Source: Comamonas piscis (GTDB lineage Bacteria > Pseudomonadota > Gammaproteobacteria > Burkholderiales > Burkholderiaceae_C). Taken from it: DNA of 64,000 bases. The translations under genes were made by a program, and so were the position numbers. Shown piece by piece: positions 1 through 8,800 of the stretch. The notes beneath the pieces were generated by a model. It saw only the letters and a program-made list of their open reading frames with translations. It was not told the origin of the DNA and did not search any database. Location: the NCBI RefSeq assembly GCF_014109725.1, contig NZ_CP058554.1, positions 4,960,001 through 5,024,000 on the forward strand, given 5' to 3'. Within the stretch, counting starts at the first letter, position 1; each line of letters opens with the position of its first letter.

Positions 1-88
1 CGGGCAATTGGGCAAAGCGGGCCGGCAGGTCCAGCACTTCTTGCATGAGGAACTGCATGTCGCGCAACGGTGGGGTGTACTGAGGCAT
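1..88 (-). CDS. Acyl-CoA dehydrogenase, N-terminal fragment (window edge)
   Basis: Only the first 29 codons are in the window. The minus-strand reading from ATG at 88 begins MPQYTPPLRDMQFLMQEVLD, which matches the N-terminal extension of the DmdC-like acyl-CoA dehydrogenases (3-methylmercaptopropionyl-CoA or general acyl-CoA dehydrogenases of about 595 residues). These oxidise acyl-CoA thioesters with FAD. It lies 20 bp downstream of the TetR-type regulator on the same strand, so the regulator probably controls it. The family call rests on a short but characteristic start; substrate unknown. Confidence 0.6.
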   Translation of the reverse strand, partial: MPQYTPPLRDMQFLMQEVLDLPARFAQLP

Positions 89-108
89 GGAAAGTCCTTT
101 GGAAAAAA

Positions 109-864
109 CTAGGAGGTGGAGACAGAAGTGGAAACGGGCGTGGCGGCAGCCGCATCGGGCTGGGCCGCCAGGCAAGGGGCGAGCGCGGCATCGATCAGTG
201 CTGCCTCGCGCTCGGGATGGACCGCATAGCGCAGCAATATGCTGCGCAGCGCGGTGGCGGCATGCTGCAGCGCCTGCGGGCCATGGAGGAAACGGGTTTC
301 GTAGTGCAGCGACAAGATGATGCCGTGCAGCTCAAACAGCACCTGGTCGGGCGCCACATCGGCACGCAGCTGTCCTTCGGCTTGCGACTGGGCAATCGCC
401 CGGCGCATCGCATCCATCCAGATGCGCACCGATTCGGCCAGCGCATCGCGCACATCGCCGGGGCGGTCGTCAAACTCCACCGCGCCGCTGATGTAGAGAC
501 TGCCGTAGAGCCGGCTGGCATCATTGGGCTGGGCCGTGCTGCCCATCCAGCCGGTGGCCATGTGCAGCAAACGCGCCAGCCCGCGCGGCACCTGCAGCGC
601 GGGTACAAAGATTTCGCGCTCAAAGCGCTCGTGGTATTCGCGCACTACCGAGCATTGCAGTTCCTCGCGTGAGCCAAAATGGGCAAATACGCCGGACTTG
701 CTCATACCCATGGCCAAGGCCACCATGCCCAGCGACAAGCCATCGAGCCCTTCTTGCGCAGCCAGTGACAAGGCGGCGTCCACAATCGCAGCACGCGTTT
801 GGGCACCTTTGGCCAGCTTGGCAATCTCGGCAGTGCCTGGGGTGGAAGCAAGGGGTTTGGTCAT
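109..864 (-). CDS. TetR/AcrR family transcriptional regulator
   Basis: A 251-residue protein with a TetR-type DNA-binding domain at about residues 20-75; the helix-turn-helix includes LSLGMVALAMGMSKSGVFAHF. The rest is a helical ligand-binding domain, and the last 20 residues are a low-complexity Ala/Thr/Ser tail. The gene precedes an acyl-CoA dehydrogenase on the same strand (start at 88), so it probably represses a fatty-acid or acyl-CoA gene set. An imperfect palindrome sits 12-25 bp upstream of the start codon, consistent with autoregulation. Family is certain, ligand is not. Confidence 0.88.
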   Translation of the reverse strand: MTKPLASTPGTAEIAKLAKGAQTRAAIVDAALSLAAQEGLDGLSLGMVALAMGMSKSGVFAHFGSREELQCSVVREYHERFEREIFVPALQVPRGLARLLHMATGWMGSTAQPNDASRLYGSLYISGAVEFDDRPGDVRDALAESVRIWMDAMRRAIAQSQAEGQLRADVAPDQVLFELHGIILSLHYETRFLHGPQALQHAATALRSILLRYAVHPEREAALIDAALAPCLAAQPDAAAATPVSTSVSTS

Positions 865-875
865 AAATCAAAAAT

Positions 876-889
876 AGCACGGTCGTTCT
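876..889. promoter_or_regulatory. Candidate operator of the TetR-type regulator
   Basis: The 14 bp AGCACGGTCGTTCT form an imperfect inverted repeat (five of seven positions pair), located 12-25 bp upstream of the TetR-type start codon and next to an A/T-rich stretch that could hold the promoter. TetR-family proteins commonly bind such sites over their own promoter. Assignment is by position and symmetry only. Confidence 0.35.
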
Positions 890-981
890 TTTTTTGATTC
901 TTGCACAAACCCAGTGTGCTGCCAACGGCTGGTTTGCAAAGCAAGGGTAAACCACGGCACGGCTTGCCAGCCAGCGGCAAC

Positions 982-1016
982 AAAAAAGCTGCTGACCCTG
1001 AGGGGTTCAGCAGCTT
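982..1016 (-). terminator. Rho-independent terminator of slmA
   Basis: Read on the minus strand, a stem beginning AAGCTGCTGA, with a one-base bulge and three further G-C pairs around a 4-nt loop, closes with TCAGCAGCTT and runs straight into a T tract (positions 987-982). It lies 22 bp after the slmA stop codon. Confidence 0.85.
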
Positions 1017-1038
1017 GTGCAGCAAGGCTGGAGAAGCC

Positions 1039-1719
1039 TCAGTGCGCCATCAGGGACAGGCAGCTGTCGAGCTGCTCGGTCGGCAGGCGACGGAAATCGG
1101 AGCGGGCAAAACGCTGCAGCCGGCCAATCAGGAACGACATCAGCACGCTGGAACGCACATTGGCATCCACCGTCGGCGTGGCCGATGCATCGCCACCGGG
1201 CACCACGCGCAGGCATTGGCGCAAGGTAGTTTCGATACGCTCAAAGAACTGCTGCATGCGTTGCTGCAGGCGGGGGTTCTCGGACTGCAGGGCGTCGCCC
1301 AGCATCACGCGCACCATGCCGGGGTTGCGCTCACCAAACTGCAGCACCATGGCCACCACGCGGTGGGCCTGGGCAATGCCCTGCTCCACGGTCTTGGCGG
1401 GGTCGGGCACATCGCGGCCGGTGATCTGCACAGCCAAGGTGTAGACGGACTGCTCGATGAACTCGATCAGGCCCTCGTACATCTGGGCCTTGCTGGCAAA
1501 GTGGCGGTACAGAGCCGCTTCGCTGATCGACATTTGCGCCGCCAGTGCGGCCGTGGTGATGCGGTCCGCGCCTGGCTGCTCCAGCATGGCAGCCAGCGTC
1601 TGCAGAATCTGGATTCGACGCTCTCCGGGTTTTGGACGTTTACGGGTAGGGGCCGGGTTAGCGGCTTCTAGCGGCGCATCGACCAGGTCGGCGGCGAAAG
1701 AAGATTCTTGATCAGACAT
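1039..1719 (-). CDS. slmA: Nucleoid occlusion factor SlmA
   Basis: SlmA is a TetR-fold DNA-binding protein that blocks FtsZ ring assembly over the nucleoid. The 226-residue product has the N-terminal basic segment KRPKPGERRIQILQTLA, the helix-turn-helix with ITTAALAAQMSISEAALYRHF, and the C-terminal dimer/FtsZ-binding region with LIGRLQRFARSDFRRLPT, all typical of the family. I start at ATG 1719. An in-frame GTG at 1740 has a better Shine-Dalgarno-like GGGAG (9 nt upstream) and would add 7 residues. The gene follows argB and ends in a clear terminator; argB-slmA pairing is usual in Comamonadaceae. Confidence 0.92.
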   Translation of the reverse strand: MSDQESSFAADLVDAPLEAANPAPTRKRPKPGERRIQILQTLAAMLEQPGADRITTAALAAQMSISEAALYRHFASKAQMYEGLIEFIEQSVYTLAVQITGRDVPDPAKTVEQGIAQAHRVVAMVLQFGERNPGMVRVMLGDALQSENPRLQQRMQQFFERIETTLRQCLRVVPGGDASATPTVDANVRSSVLMSFLIGRLQRFARSDFRRLPTEQLDSCLSLMAH

Positions 1720-1858
1720 GCGTTGAATATGAGGCTGCACCCGACGCAGTCTCCCAACACCGCCAGGTATTTTTTATTGATAAAAGTAAGGCACTCGCCT
1801 CACAGGTTGCCAGCGCAACCTTGGGCCCTCTGTAACATCTTACTGCAAAAGAACCGCA

Positions 1859-1896
1859 GAAAAATGATAAAAATCATGTGCATTACTAGATGCACA
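1859..1896 (-). terminator. Probable terminator of argB
   Basis: On the minus strand a 7-bp perfect stem, TGTGCAT/ATGCACA with a 6-nt loop (1896-1877), is followed by a T-rich tail containing ATTTTT and TTTTT. It starts 24 bp after the argB stop. The stem is short, and the A/T-rich tail also contains ATGAT-AAAA-ATCAT, so the site could double as a regulatory palindrome upstream of slmA. Confidence 0.5.
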
Positions 1897-1919
1897 AATC
1901 AATTACGCAATCAAATGTA

Positions 1920-2813
1920 TCAATAACTACGAATCATTGTTCCGTAGGCCGTGTCGGTCAGAATTTCGAGCAGCATCGCATGGGGTACGCGGCCATCGAC
2001 AATATGCACGGCATTGACACCGCTCTTGGCGGCATCAATCGCGCCCGCCAATTTAGGCAGCATACCACCCGAGATGGTTCCGTCCTCAATCAGGTCATCG
2101 ATCTGGCGCGAAGTCAATTCGGTCAGCAGCTGGCCTTGCTTGTCCAGCACACCGGGAATGTTGGTCAGCAGCATCAGCTTTTCCGCCTGCAGCACGGTGG
2201 CGAGCTTGCTGGCCACCACATCGGCGTTGATGTTGTAGCTCTCGTTGTTCTCACCAAAGCCAATCGGGCTCACCACAGGGATGAAGGCGTCATCCTGCAG
2301 CGCCTTGACCACGCTGGGGTCGATGGACAGGATGTCACCGACCTGGCCCACATCATGCTCGACCGATGGGTCCTTGTTGTCCTTGAGCTTGAGCTTTTGC
2401 GCGCGGATCAGGCCGCCATCGCGACCAGTCAGGCCCACGGCCTTGCCACCGGCCTGGTTGATCAGGCCCACGATATCTTGTTGCACTTCACCGGCCAGCA
2501 CCCATTCCACCACTTCCATGGTCTCAGAGTCGGTCACGCGCATGCCCTGCACAAACTTGCCTTCCTTGCCCAGGCGCTTCAAAGCGTTTTCGATCTGCGG
2601 GCCACCGCCGTGTACCACCACAGGGTTGATGCCCACGAGCTTGAGCAGCACCACATCTTCGGCAAAGTCAGCCTGCAGTTCAGGGTCGGTCATCGCGTTG
2701 CCGCCGTACTTGATGACCATGGTCTTGCCATGGAACTTGCGGATGTAGGGCAGTGCCTGCGCCAGAATTTCAGCCTTGTCGCGCGGGGCAATGGAGAGAG
2801 AAGGAGTCGTCAT
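1920..2813 (-). CDS. argB: Acetylglutamate kinase
   Basis: ArgB phosphorylates N-acetyl-L-glutamate with ATP, the second step of arginine synthesis in the cytoplasm. The 297-residue protein has the amino-acid-kinase signatures: IKYGGNAM near residue 35 (phosphate binding), VVHGGGPQI near 67 (substrate binding), GLTGRDGGLI near 128 and the C-terminal ISGGMLPKLAGA near 250. Length is normal. It is the first gene of a convergent-free minus-strand stretch, 73 bp after the WecA-like gene, with a probable terminator before slmA. Confidence 0.97.
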   Translation of the reverse strand: MTTPSLSIAPRDKAEILAQALPYIRKFHGKTMVIKYGGNAMTDPELQADFAEDVVLLKLVGINPVVVHGGGPQIENALKRLGKEGKFVQGMRVTDSETMEVVEWVLAGEVQQDIVGLINQAGGKAVGLTGRDGGLIRAQKLKLKDNKDPSVEHDVGQVGDILSIDPSVVKALQDDAFIPVVSPIGFGENNESYNINADVVASKLATVLQAEKLMLLTNIPGVLDKQGQLLTELTSRQIDDLIEDGTISGGMLPKLAGAIDAAKSGVNAVHIVDGRVPHAMLLEILTDTAYGTMIRSY

Positions 2814-2886
2814 GGTTGCAGGCCTTTACAGCAGCGGAGAAGATGCAAAACGCGCATTGTGCCCCAAAGTACCGCCTGCCTGCAGA

Positions 2887-3987
2887 TCAGCGAATCCAGC
2901 CTGGCAGCTTGAAGCGCACGATCACCAGATAGGCAGCGACATAGGAGACACAGAACAGCGCGCAGAAACCGATCAGGATATAGGTGTTGCGCCAGAACAG
3001 GACGGCGGGCACCACGGTGAGCAAAGTGAACGCCCACAAATACGGAGCCGTCCGGTTATTGCGGCGCAGCATGCGGCGGGCAGCGTTTTCATCGAGCACG
3101 CTGCGCACGATACGGCGGTAGATCAGCTGGTGCAGGTGCAGCGCATCGGCCATGCCGGGGGAGTCGCCCCGCGCCAGCTTGCGGTAGATGGAAAACATCG
3201 TTTCCCACACGGGATAGATGAGCAGCAGCATCGGGAACCAGGGCGAGACGATGGGGTGGCGCTGCACCAGGGTGATGCTGCAAAAGGCGATGACGATGCC
3301 CCAGACATAGGCGCCGCCGTCGCCGGCAAACAGCTGGCCCATCGGGTAGTTCCAGAACATGAACCCCAAGGTGGCCGCCGCGGTGATCACCAGGATCGCC
3401 GCCAGCTCGCGGTCGCCCAGCTGCAGCGCCACATGGGTGAGCGCCGCGCAGATGATGACCGCCACCATGCCCGCCAGGCCGTTATAGCCGTCGATGATGT
3501 TGAAGGCATGGGGCAGGCCCGCGATGGCCAGCACGGCCAGCGCCATGCCCAGCCAGGGCGCGGCACTCAAGGCGGCATCCAGCCAGACGAGGCCCATGCG
3601 CGGCACCGTCATACCCAGCAGATAGACCGCCAGCAGGCCCGTCAGCAGGGTCAGCACCAGGCGGTAGCGCACGGTCATACGCTGGGTCATGTCCTCGGCA
3701 ATGCCGCCCGCCACCGCCGGTAGCATGGCAATAAAAAAGAACAGTACCCACTGGTTCCAGTGCAGCGCATTGCCGTAGTAGCCCCACCAGTTCTGCAACC
3801 CGGCCACGCCGACCGTCAGCACCAGGCTGACAAACATGGCCAAACCACCCAGCCGGGGGATATTGCCCATATGGAAGCGCTGGGGCAAATCCTTGCCATA
3901 GCGTTTGGCATGGCCGCGCATACGGCGCACGATAAAACCCGCGCCGATCAGCGAACAGAGAAAAGCGACCACTGCCAGGAAAATCAT
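2887..3987 (-). CDS. WecA/MraY-family undecaprenyl-phosphate sugar-1-phosphate transferase
   Basis: A 366-residue polytopic inner-membrane protein of the MraY/WecA family, which moves a sugar-1-phosphate (usually GlcNAc-1-P) from a UDP-sugar onto undecaprenyl phosphate and so starts O-antigen or related glycan synthesis. Visible family motifs are IPRLGGLAMF near the start, AEDMTQRMTVRYRL, the catalytic loop HAFNIIDGYNGLAG near residue 170, and LFAGDGGAYVWG near 220. It shares a TAATG junction with the glycosyltransferase upstream, so they are co-translated. Its position at the edge of the glycan region supports an initiating role; sugar specificity cannot be read. Confidence 0.85.
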   Translation of the reverse strand: MIFLAVVAFLCSLIGAGFIVRRMRGHAKRYGKDLPQRFHMGNIPRLGGLAMFVSLVLTVGVAGLQNWWGYYGNALHWNQWVLFFFIAMLPAVAGGIAEDMTQRMTVRYRLVLTLLTGLLAVYLLGMTVPRMGLVWLDAALSAAPWLGMALAVLAIAGLPHAFNIIDGYNGLAGMVAVIICAALTHVALQLGDRELAAILVITAAATLGFMFWNYPMGQLFAGDGGAYVWGIVIAFCSITLVQRHPIVSPWFPMLLLIYPVWETMFSIYRKLARGDSPGMADALHLHQLIYRRIVRSVLDENAARRMLRRNNRTAPYLWAFTLLTVVPAVLFWRNTYILIGFCALFCVSYVAAYLVIVRFKLPGWIR

Positions 3988-4778
3988 TATTCAGTCATCG
4001 TGAGTGCTGCCGTGGGGGTGCGCCGGAGCAAGGCCCGGGCGCGCCAAAAAACTGCCGAGGTCCATAGCCGCAGCAAGCTGCGAATATGCCACAAAGCATG
4101 GCCGGCTCGGCGGTGGCTGGCCCGCTGGCCCGCATGCCCCACCACCGCATCGGCGCGTGCCAGGGTCCAGCCTGCCAGGCGCAAGCGCAGGCACAGCTCC
4201 ACATCCTCGCAGTACATAAAGTAAGCGGTATTGAGCCCACCAATGCCCTGCCAAACGGGGCTGGGCAGCAGCCACATGGCACCATTGACCCATTCAGCCC
4301 GCGTCTCACGGCGCTTGACCGCATAGCGGCGCAGCAAGGACCAGGGGGTGGGCAGCTCCCGCTCGCTGTCCTGCAACTGGCCGTTTTCATCCACCTGCAT
4401 CGGATAGGCCAAGCCAACGCCCTTGCGCTGCACCGCGCGCACCATGGCCGGGAAGGGGTTGCCGCCGCGCAGGTCCACATCCGGGTTGATGACGCAGACC
4501 AACGGCTCACTGGCATCGGCCAGCGCCGCATTGTGGTTGGCGGAAAAGCCTTGCGGCACGGTGTTGTGGCGCAGCTCCAGCACAAATGGCCAGCCGCCGG
4601 CAGGGGCCACAGGCGCGGGTTCGGGCAGGTTCAAGGTCAGCACTACGCGGCTGACACCGGCGCCGCCAGCGCCATGCGCAGCCAAGGCATTGAGCAGATG
4701 CTGCACCATCACTCCATGGCCGTGGCTAACGACGGACAGGGCAATGGGCGGGAGCGGGGAGGTGGGGCTGGCGGACAT
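3987..4778 (-). CDS. Glycosyltransferase family 2
   Basis: A 263-residue cytoplasmic GT-A glycosyltransferase with a divergent N-terminal half. It keeps the acceptor/metal region CVINPDVDL (DXD-like) near residue 110, WVNGAMWLLP near 170, and the late acidic motif FMYCEDVELCLRLRLAGW near 200 common to rhamnosyl- and related transferases. It overlaps the WecA-like gene by one base, so it probably adds an early sugar to the lipid-linked chain. The acceptor and donor are not predictable. Confidence 0.82.
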   Translation of the reverse strand: MSASPTSPLPPIALSVVSHGHGVMVQHLLNALAAHGAGGAGVSRVVLTLNLPEPAPVAPAGGWPFVLELRHNTVPQGFSANHNAALADASEPLVCVINPDVDLRGGNPFPAMVRAVQRKGVGLAYPMQVDENGQLQDSERELPTPWSLLRRYAVKRRETRAEWVNGAMWLLPSPVWQGIGGLNTAYFMYCEDVELCLRLRLAGWTLARADAVVGHAGQRASHRRAGHALWHIRSLLRLWTSAVFWRARALLRRTPTAALTMTE

Positions 4779-4843
4779 CAGCGGGCATTATCCATCAGCG
4801 GCCAGCACTGAAATCAGCCCGCCCAGCCCGTTGTAACAGCGCC

Positions 4844-5770
4844 TCAGTACAGGCGCAGCGCCAGCAGCACGCGCAGGATCAAGGTATCGACTTGGCTCAT
4901 GCGCCAGTAATAGTGCTGTGCCGAGGCGCGCAGCGCCGTGATCCAGCTGCTGCGCGAGCGGATCAGCATGCGCAGCTGGCGGCGCTGGGCATCGGGCAGG
5001 CTGGGGCCATGCAGCCGGTCAAATTCGCTCAGTTGGTCGATCCAGCCCGGCCCAGCCTGGCGCAGCCGGCGCCAAAAGCGCTGCACGCGCGCCCATTGGC
5101 CCGCCAGCCCTTGCTTTTGCATGCCAATGGTGTTGCTGCCGTGCTGGCGGTAAAGGATATGGCTTTCGCTGTCAAACACCATCGTGCCAAAGGCCGATAC
5201 CACCAGATAGGCCCACCAGTCATGCGCCAGGCAAAAGCCGGGGCGCTGGGACAGCAGGCGCTCGCGCGCCGCACTGTTGAGGGCAATCGTGCAACCGGTC
5301 GCTATGTTCTGCACCAGCGCATTGCCCCAACCGATGCAGCTGCGGTCGTAGTCAGGCGAGGGCCCGATGGGCTGCAGATCGCGGTCAACATACTGGGTGC
5401 GCGAGCAATACAGTGCGGCGCTCTGCTGACCGTCCAGCAGCGCCAGCGCCCGGCTTACCTTGCTGGGCAGCCAGACATCATCTTGGTCGCAGAAGAAATA
5501 GAAACCATAGCCAGTGCCCGCGCTTTGCAATAATTCGTAAAAACTAGCCACAAAACCAAGATTGCTGCCCGCTTGCACGCGAATCTGGGGATGGGCATCT
5601 GCATAGCGCTGGACAATGGCAAGGCTTTGGTCGCTGGAGCCGTCATCGCGCACCCAAATATCGCAAGCTGCATGGCTTTGCGCCAATAGGGAATCGAGCT
5701 GCGCAGGCAGAAACCGTTCGCCATTGAATGTAGACAATAGAATTGCCACACGATTTTGCTTGTCAGTCAT
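4844..5770 (-). CDS. Glycosyltransferase family 2 (rhamnosyltransferase-like)
   Basis: A 308-residue GT2 protein. It opens with the nucleotide-binding strand VAILLSTFNGERFLPAQLDS, followed by IWVRDDGSSDQS and the metal-binding FFCDQDDVW near residue 95, the pattern seen in RfbG/rhamnosyltransferase-type enzymes. A dTDP-rhamnose gene set lies elsewhere in the window, so rhamnose is a reasonable donor, but this is inference. It is transcribed divergently from the large transferase gene that starts at 5831; only about 60 bp separate the two starts. Confidence 0.85.
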   Translation of the reverse strand: MTDKQNRVAILLSTFNGERFLPAQLDSLLAQSHAACDIWVRDDGSSDQSLAIVQRYADAHPQIRVQAGSNLGFVASFYELLQSAGTGYGFYFFCDQDDVWLPSKVSRALALLDGQQSAALYCSRTQYVDRDLQPIGPSPDYDRSCIGWGNALVQNIATGCTIALNSAARERLLSQRPGFCLAHDWWAYLVVSAFGTMVFDSESHILYRQHGSNTIGMQKQGLAGQWARVQRFWRRLRQAGPGWIDQLSEFDRLHGPSLPDAQRRQLRMLIRSRSSWITALRASAQHYYWRMSQVDTLILRVLLALRLY

Positions 5771-5830
5771 TCATTGTTCACCTGCCTGTGCAGGCCTATC
5801 TCGGCAGAATTCCTACCCATTCCCATATCC

Positions 5831-8800
5831 ATGACCCGCGAACACCACGTCTACACCCGCCATATCGACCTCCAGCAGCGCAGCTCCCTGTCGGTACTGG
5901 CGAACAAGATACAGCCGGGCGCCCGTGTGCTCGACCTGGGCTGCGGCCCCGGTGTGCTGGGCCAGTACCTGCAAGAGCACAAGGCCTGCACCCTGGATGG
6001 TGTGACGTTCAGCGCCGAAGAGGCCGCGCTCGCCAGGCCGTATTATCGCGATCTCGCCGTGGCCGATCTGGAACAGATCAACCTGGCTGAGGCTTTTACG
6101 CGGCGCCAGTATGACTATATCGTTTGCGCAGATGTCCTTGAGCACCTGCGCCATCCCGAGCAGTTGCTGGCCGACTGCCGCGATCTGCTGGCAGAAAACG
6201 GCGAAATCCTGGTCTCCATCCCCAACGCCGGTTACTGCGGCCTGGTGATGGAGCTGATGCAAGGCGAGCTGCGCTACCGCGAAGAAGGCCTGCTCGACAG
6301 CACCCATCTGCGCTTTTTCACCCGCCAGTCGCTGCTGCGGCTGATGACGGAGGGCGTGTGGAGCGTGCAGTCGCTGGAAACCATCGACCGCCCGCTCGAT
6401 GAATCCGAGTTTGCCCGCACCACGGCCGACAGCCTGCCGCCTGCCGTGATGCGCTACCTGCTGGCCCAGCCCGATGCGCTGGCCTACCAGTTCATCTGCA
6501 GCATCCGCCCCAGCAGCGACGCCGCTGCCGCCCAGGCGCATGCGCTGTTGGCCATGCAGAGCGAGGCCAACACGGCGCATGCCAGCTTCACCACCAACCT
6601 GTACTGGGCCGATGCCGGCCAGTTCAGTGAATCGCACAAGCTGATTGCCAAGGGCCAGATTGGCGCCTTGCAGCAGAGCATTCGGTTTGCCCTGCCCCGC
6701 TTTGATGCCGCCCAGCCCGCCCTGCGCTGGGACCCGGCCGACCGCCCTGGCTTTTTGCACCTGCATGCCATGCGCCTGTATGACGCCAGCGGCGCCCTGC
6801 GCTGGCGCTGGGAGGCGGACAAGCCCGAAGCCCTGGCCCAGGTGCCCCACAGCCAGATCAGCTGGCAGCCCGCGCCAGCCACGGCACCGGGCAGCACCCT
6901 GCTCTTGCTGACCGGTGATGACCCCCACCTGCATCTGCCCATCGATCCCGCGTTGCTGAAAGAATGCCTCCAGGCAGACGGCGCCGTACTGGAAGTCAGC
7001 CTGGGCTGGCCCATGTCGGCCGACTATGCCGCGCTCGCTGACAGCGCCCAGGAACTGCAGGCACGCATCACCCATGCCGATACCGAGGTACTGCGCGCCC
7101 AGCAGGCCCAGGCCGATGCCCACACCCAGCTGCGCCTGCTGCAGGCCCATATGCAGGACCAGCAAAAGAACCTGGAAGCGGCCATTGCCCAGCAGCAAGA
7201 GCACATCCAAGGCCAGCAGACCCATATCGGCAATCTGCAGACCCATCTGGGCAATATCGAGGCATCGGAAGCCTACCGCGTCGGCCAGAAGCTGGCCAGT
7301 GCCAAGGCCCGGCTGCGCGGCCGACCTGCACCCGCCCCGGCGGTGGTGCATGTGCCCGAGCACCAGCCTGCGGCCATGGAGCCAGCCCAAGATGCGCCAG
7401 AAGCGTTGGATACGCTGAATACGCTAGATGCGCTGGCCGAGGTGCCAGACAGTGCAGTCGTTGCGGTGGAGGTTGAGGACGCGTCAGCGCCCGAATCCAT
7501 TGCCGAGCCCGTGCAGCCCATCGTTGCCGCACAGCCGGCCGCCATGGTCGACATCATCGTCCCGGTGTACCGAGGCCTGGTCGATACGCAGCGCTGCCTG
7601 CAATCGGTGCTGCAAGCAGCGACCCAAACCAACAGCCAGCTGGTGGTGATCAACGACGCCAGCCCCGAACCAGAGCTGACCGCCTGGCTGCGCGAGCTGG
7701 CCCAGCAGGACAGCCGCGTGCATCTGTTGGAGAACGACAGCAATCTGGGCTTTGTGGCAACCGTCAACCGCGGCATGGCGCTGCACCCCAGCAACGATGT
7801 GCTGCTGCTCAACAGCGACACGGAGGTGTCCCACGAATGGCTGGACCGCCTGCACCGGGCGGCCTACAGCGCGCCGGACGTGGGCAGCGTCACGCCGCTG
7901 TCCAACAACGCCACCATCTGCAGCTACCCGCGCTTTTGCGAAAAGAATGCGCTGCCGGCCGACGCCGATCTGCTGCGCCTGAACCACCTGGCGGCCAGCG
8001 CCAATGCCGGGCAGACGGTCGAAGTACCCACCGGCGTGGGCTTTTGCATGTACATCCGCCGCGACTGCCTGGCGCAGACCGGCCTGTTTGATGTGGAGCA
8101 CTTTGGCAAGGGCTATGGCGAAGAGAACGACTTCTGCGTGCGCGCCCATGACCTGGGCTGGCACCACCTGCTGGCTTTGGACACGGTAGTGCTGCACACG
8201 GGGGGCGTGAGCTTTGGCGACAGCAAGACGCCGCGCGAGCAGGCCGCCTACCAGACCCTGCTGCAGCTGCACCCGCGCTATGACAGCCAGGTACAAGCCC
8301 ACCTGAAAGCCAACCCGGCCCAGGCCGCGCGCAATGCCATCGACAAGGCACGCCTGCGCCAGCACCCGCTGCCCCGCATCCTGATGGTGTTGCACAACGC
8401 CGGCGGCGGCACGCTGCGCCATGTCAAGGAGCTGGCCCACAGCCTGCGCGACCGGGCCGTATCGCTGGCCCTGACCCCGCTGGAGGACAACTACATCCGC
8501 CTGCAGTGGCTGGATGCAGCCGAGGGCTATGACGAGGAGTTCCACTGGCCTACGCAGTCCGAAGCGCTGGTGGCGCTGTTGCGCGAGCTGGGCGTAAGCC
8601 ATATCCACTTCCACCACCTGATGGGCTTGAACCTGGAAGTGATGCGCCTGCCCGAGCTGCTGGGTGTGCGCTATGACTTCACCGCGCACGACTACTACGC
8701 CATCTGCCCGCAGATCAACCTGATGGAGCCCACCCACAATGCGCACTATGCGGCGCTGGGCGTAGCGCAGTGCCCGCAGTGTTCGGGTGCGGAGCCGGCA

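Noticed and set aside
1864..1877. ATGAT-AAAA-ATCAT, Fur-box-like palindrome
   Set aside because: Too few matches to the 19-bp Fur consensus; it fits better as the tail of the argB terminator.
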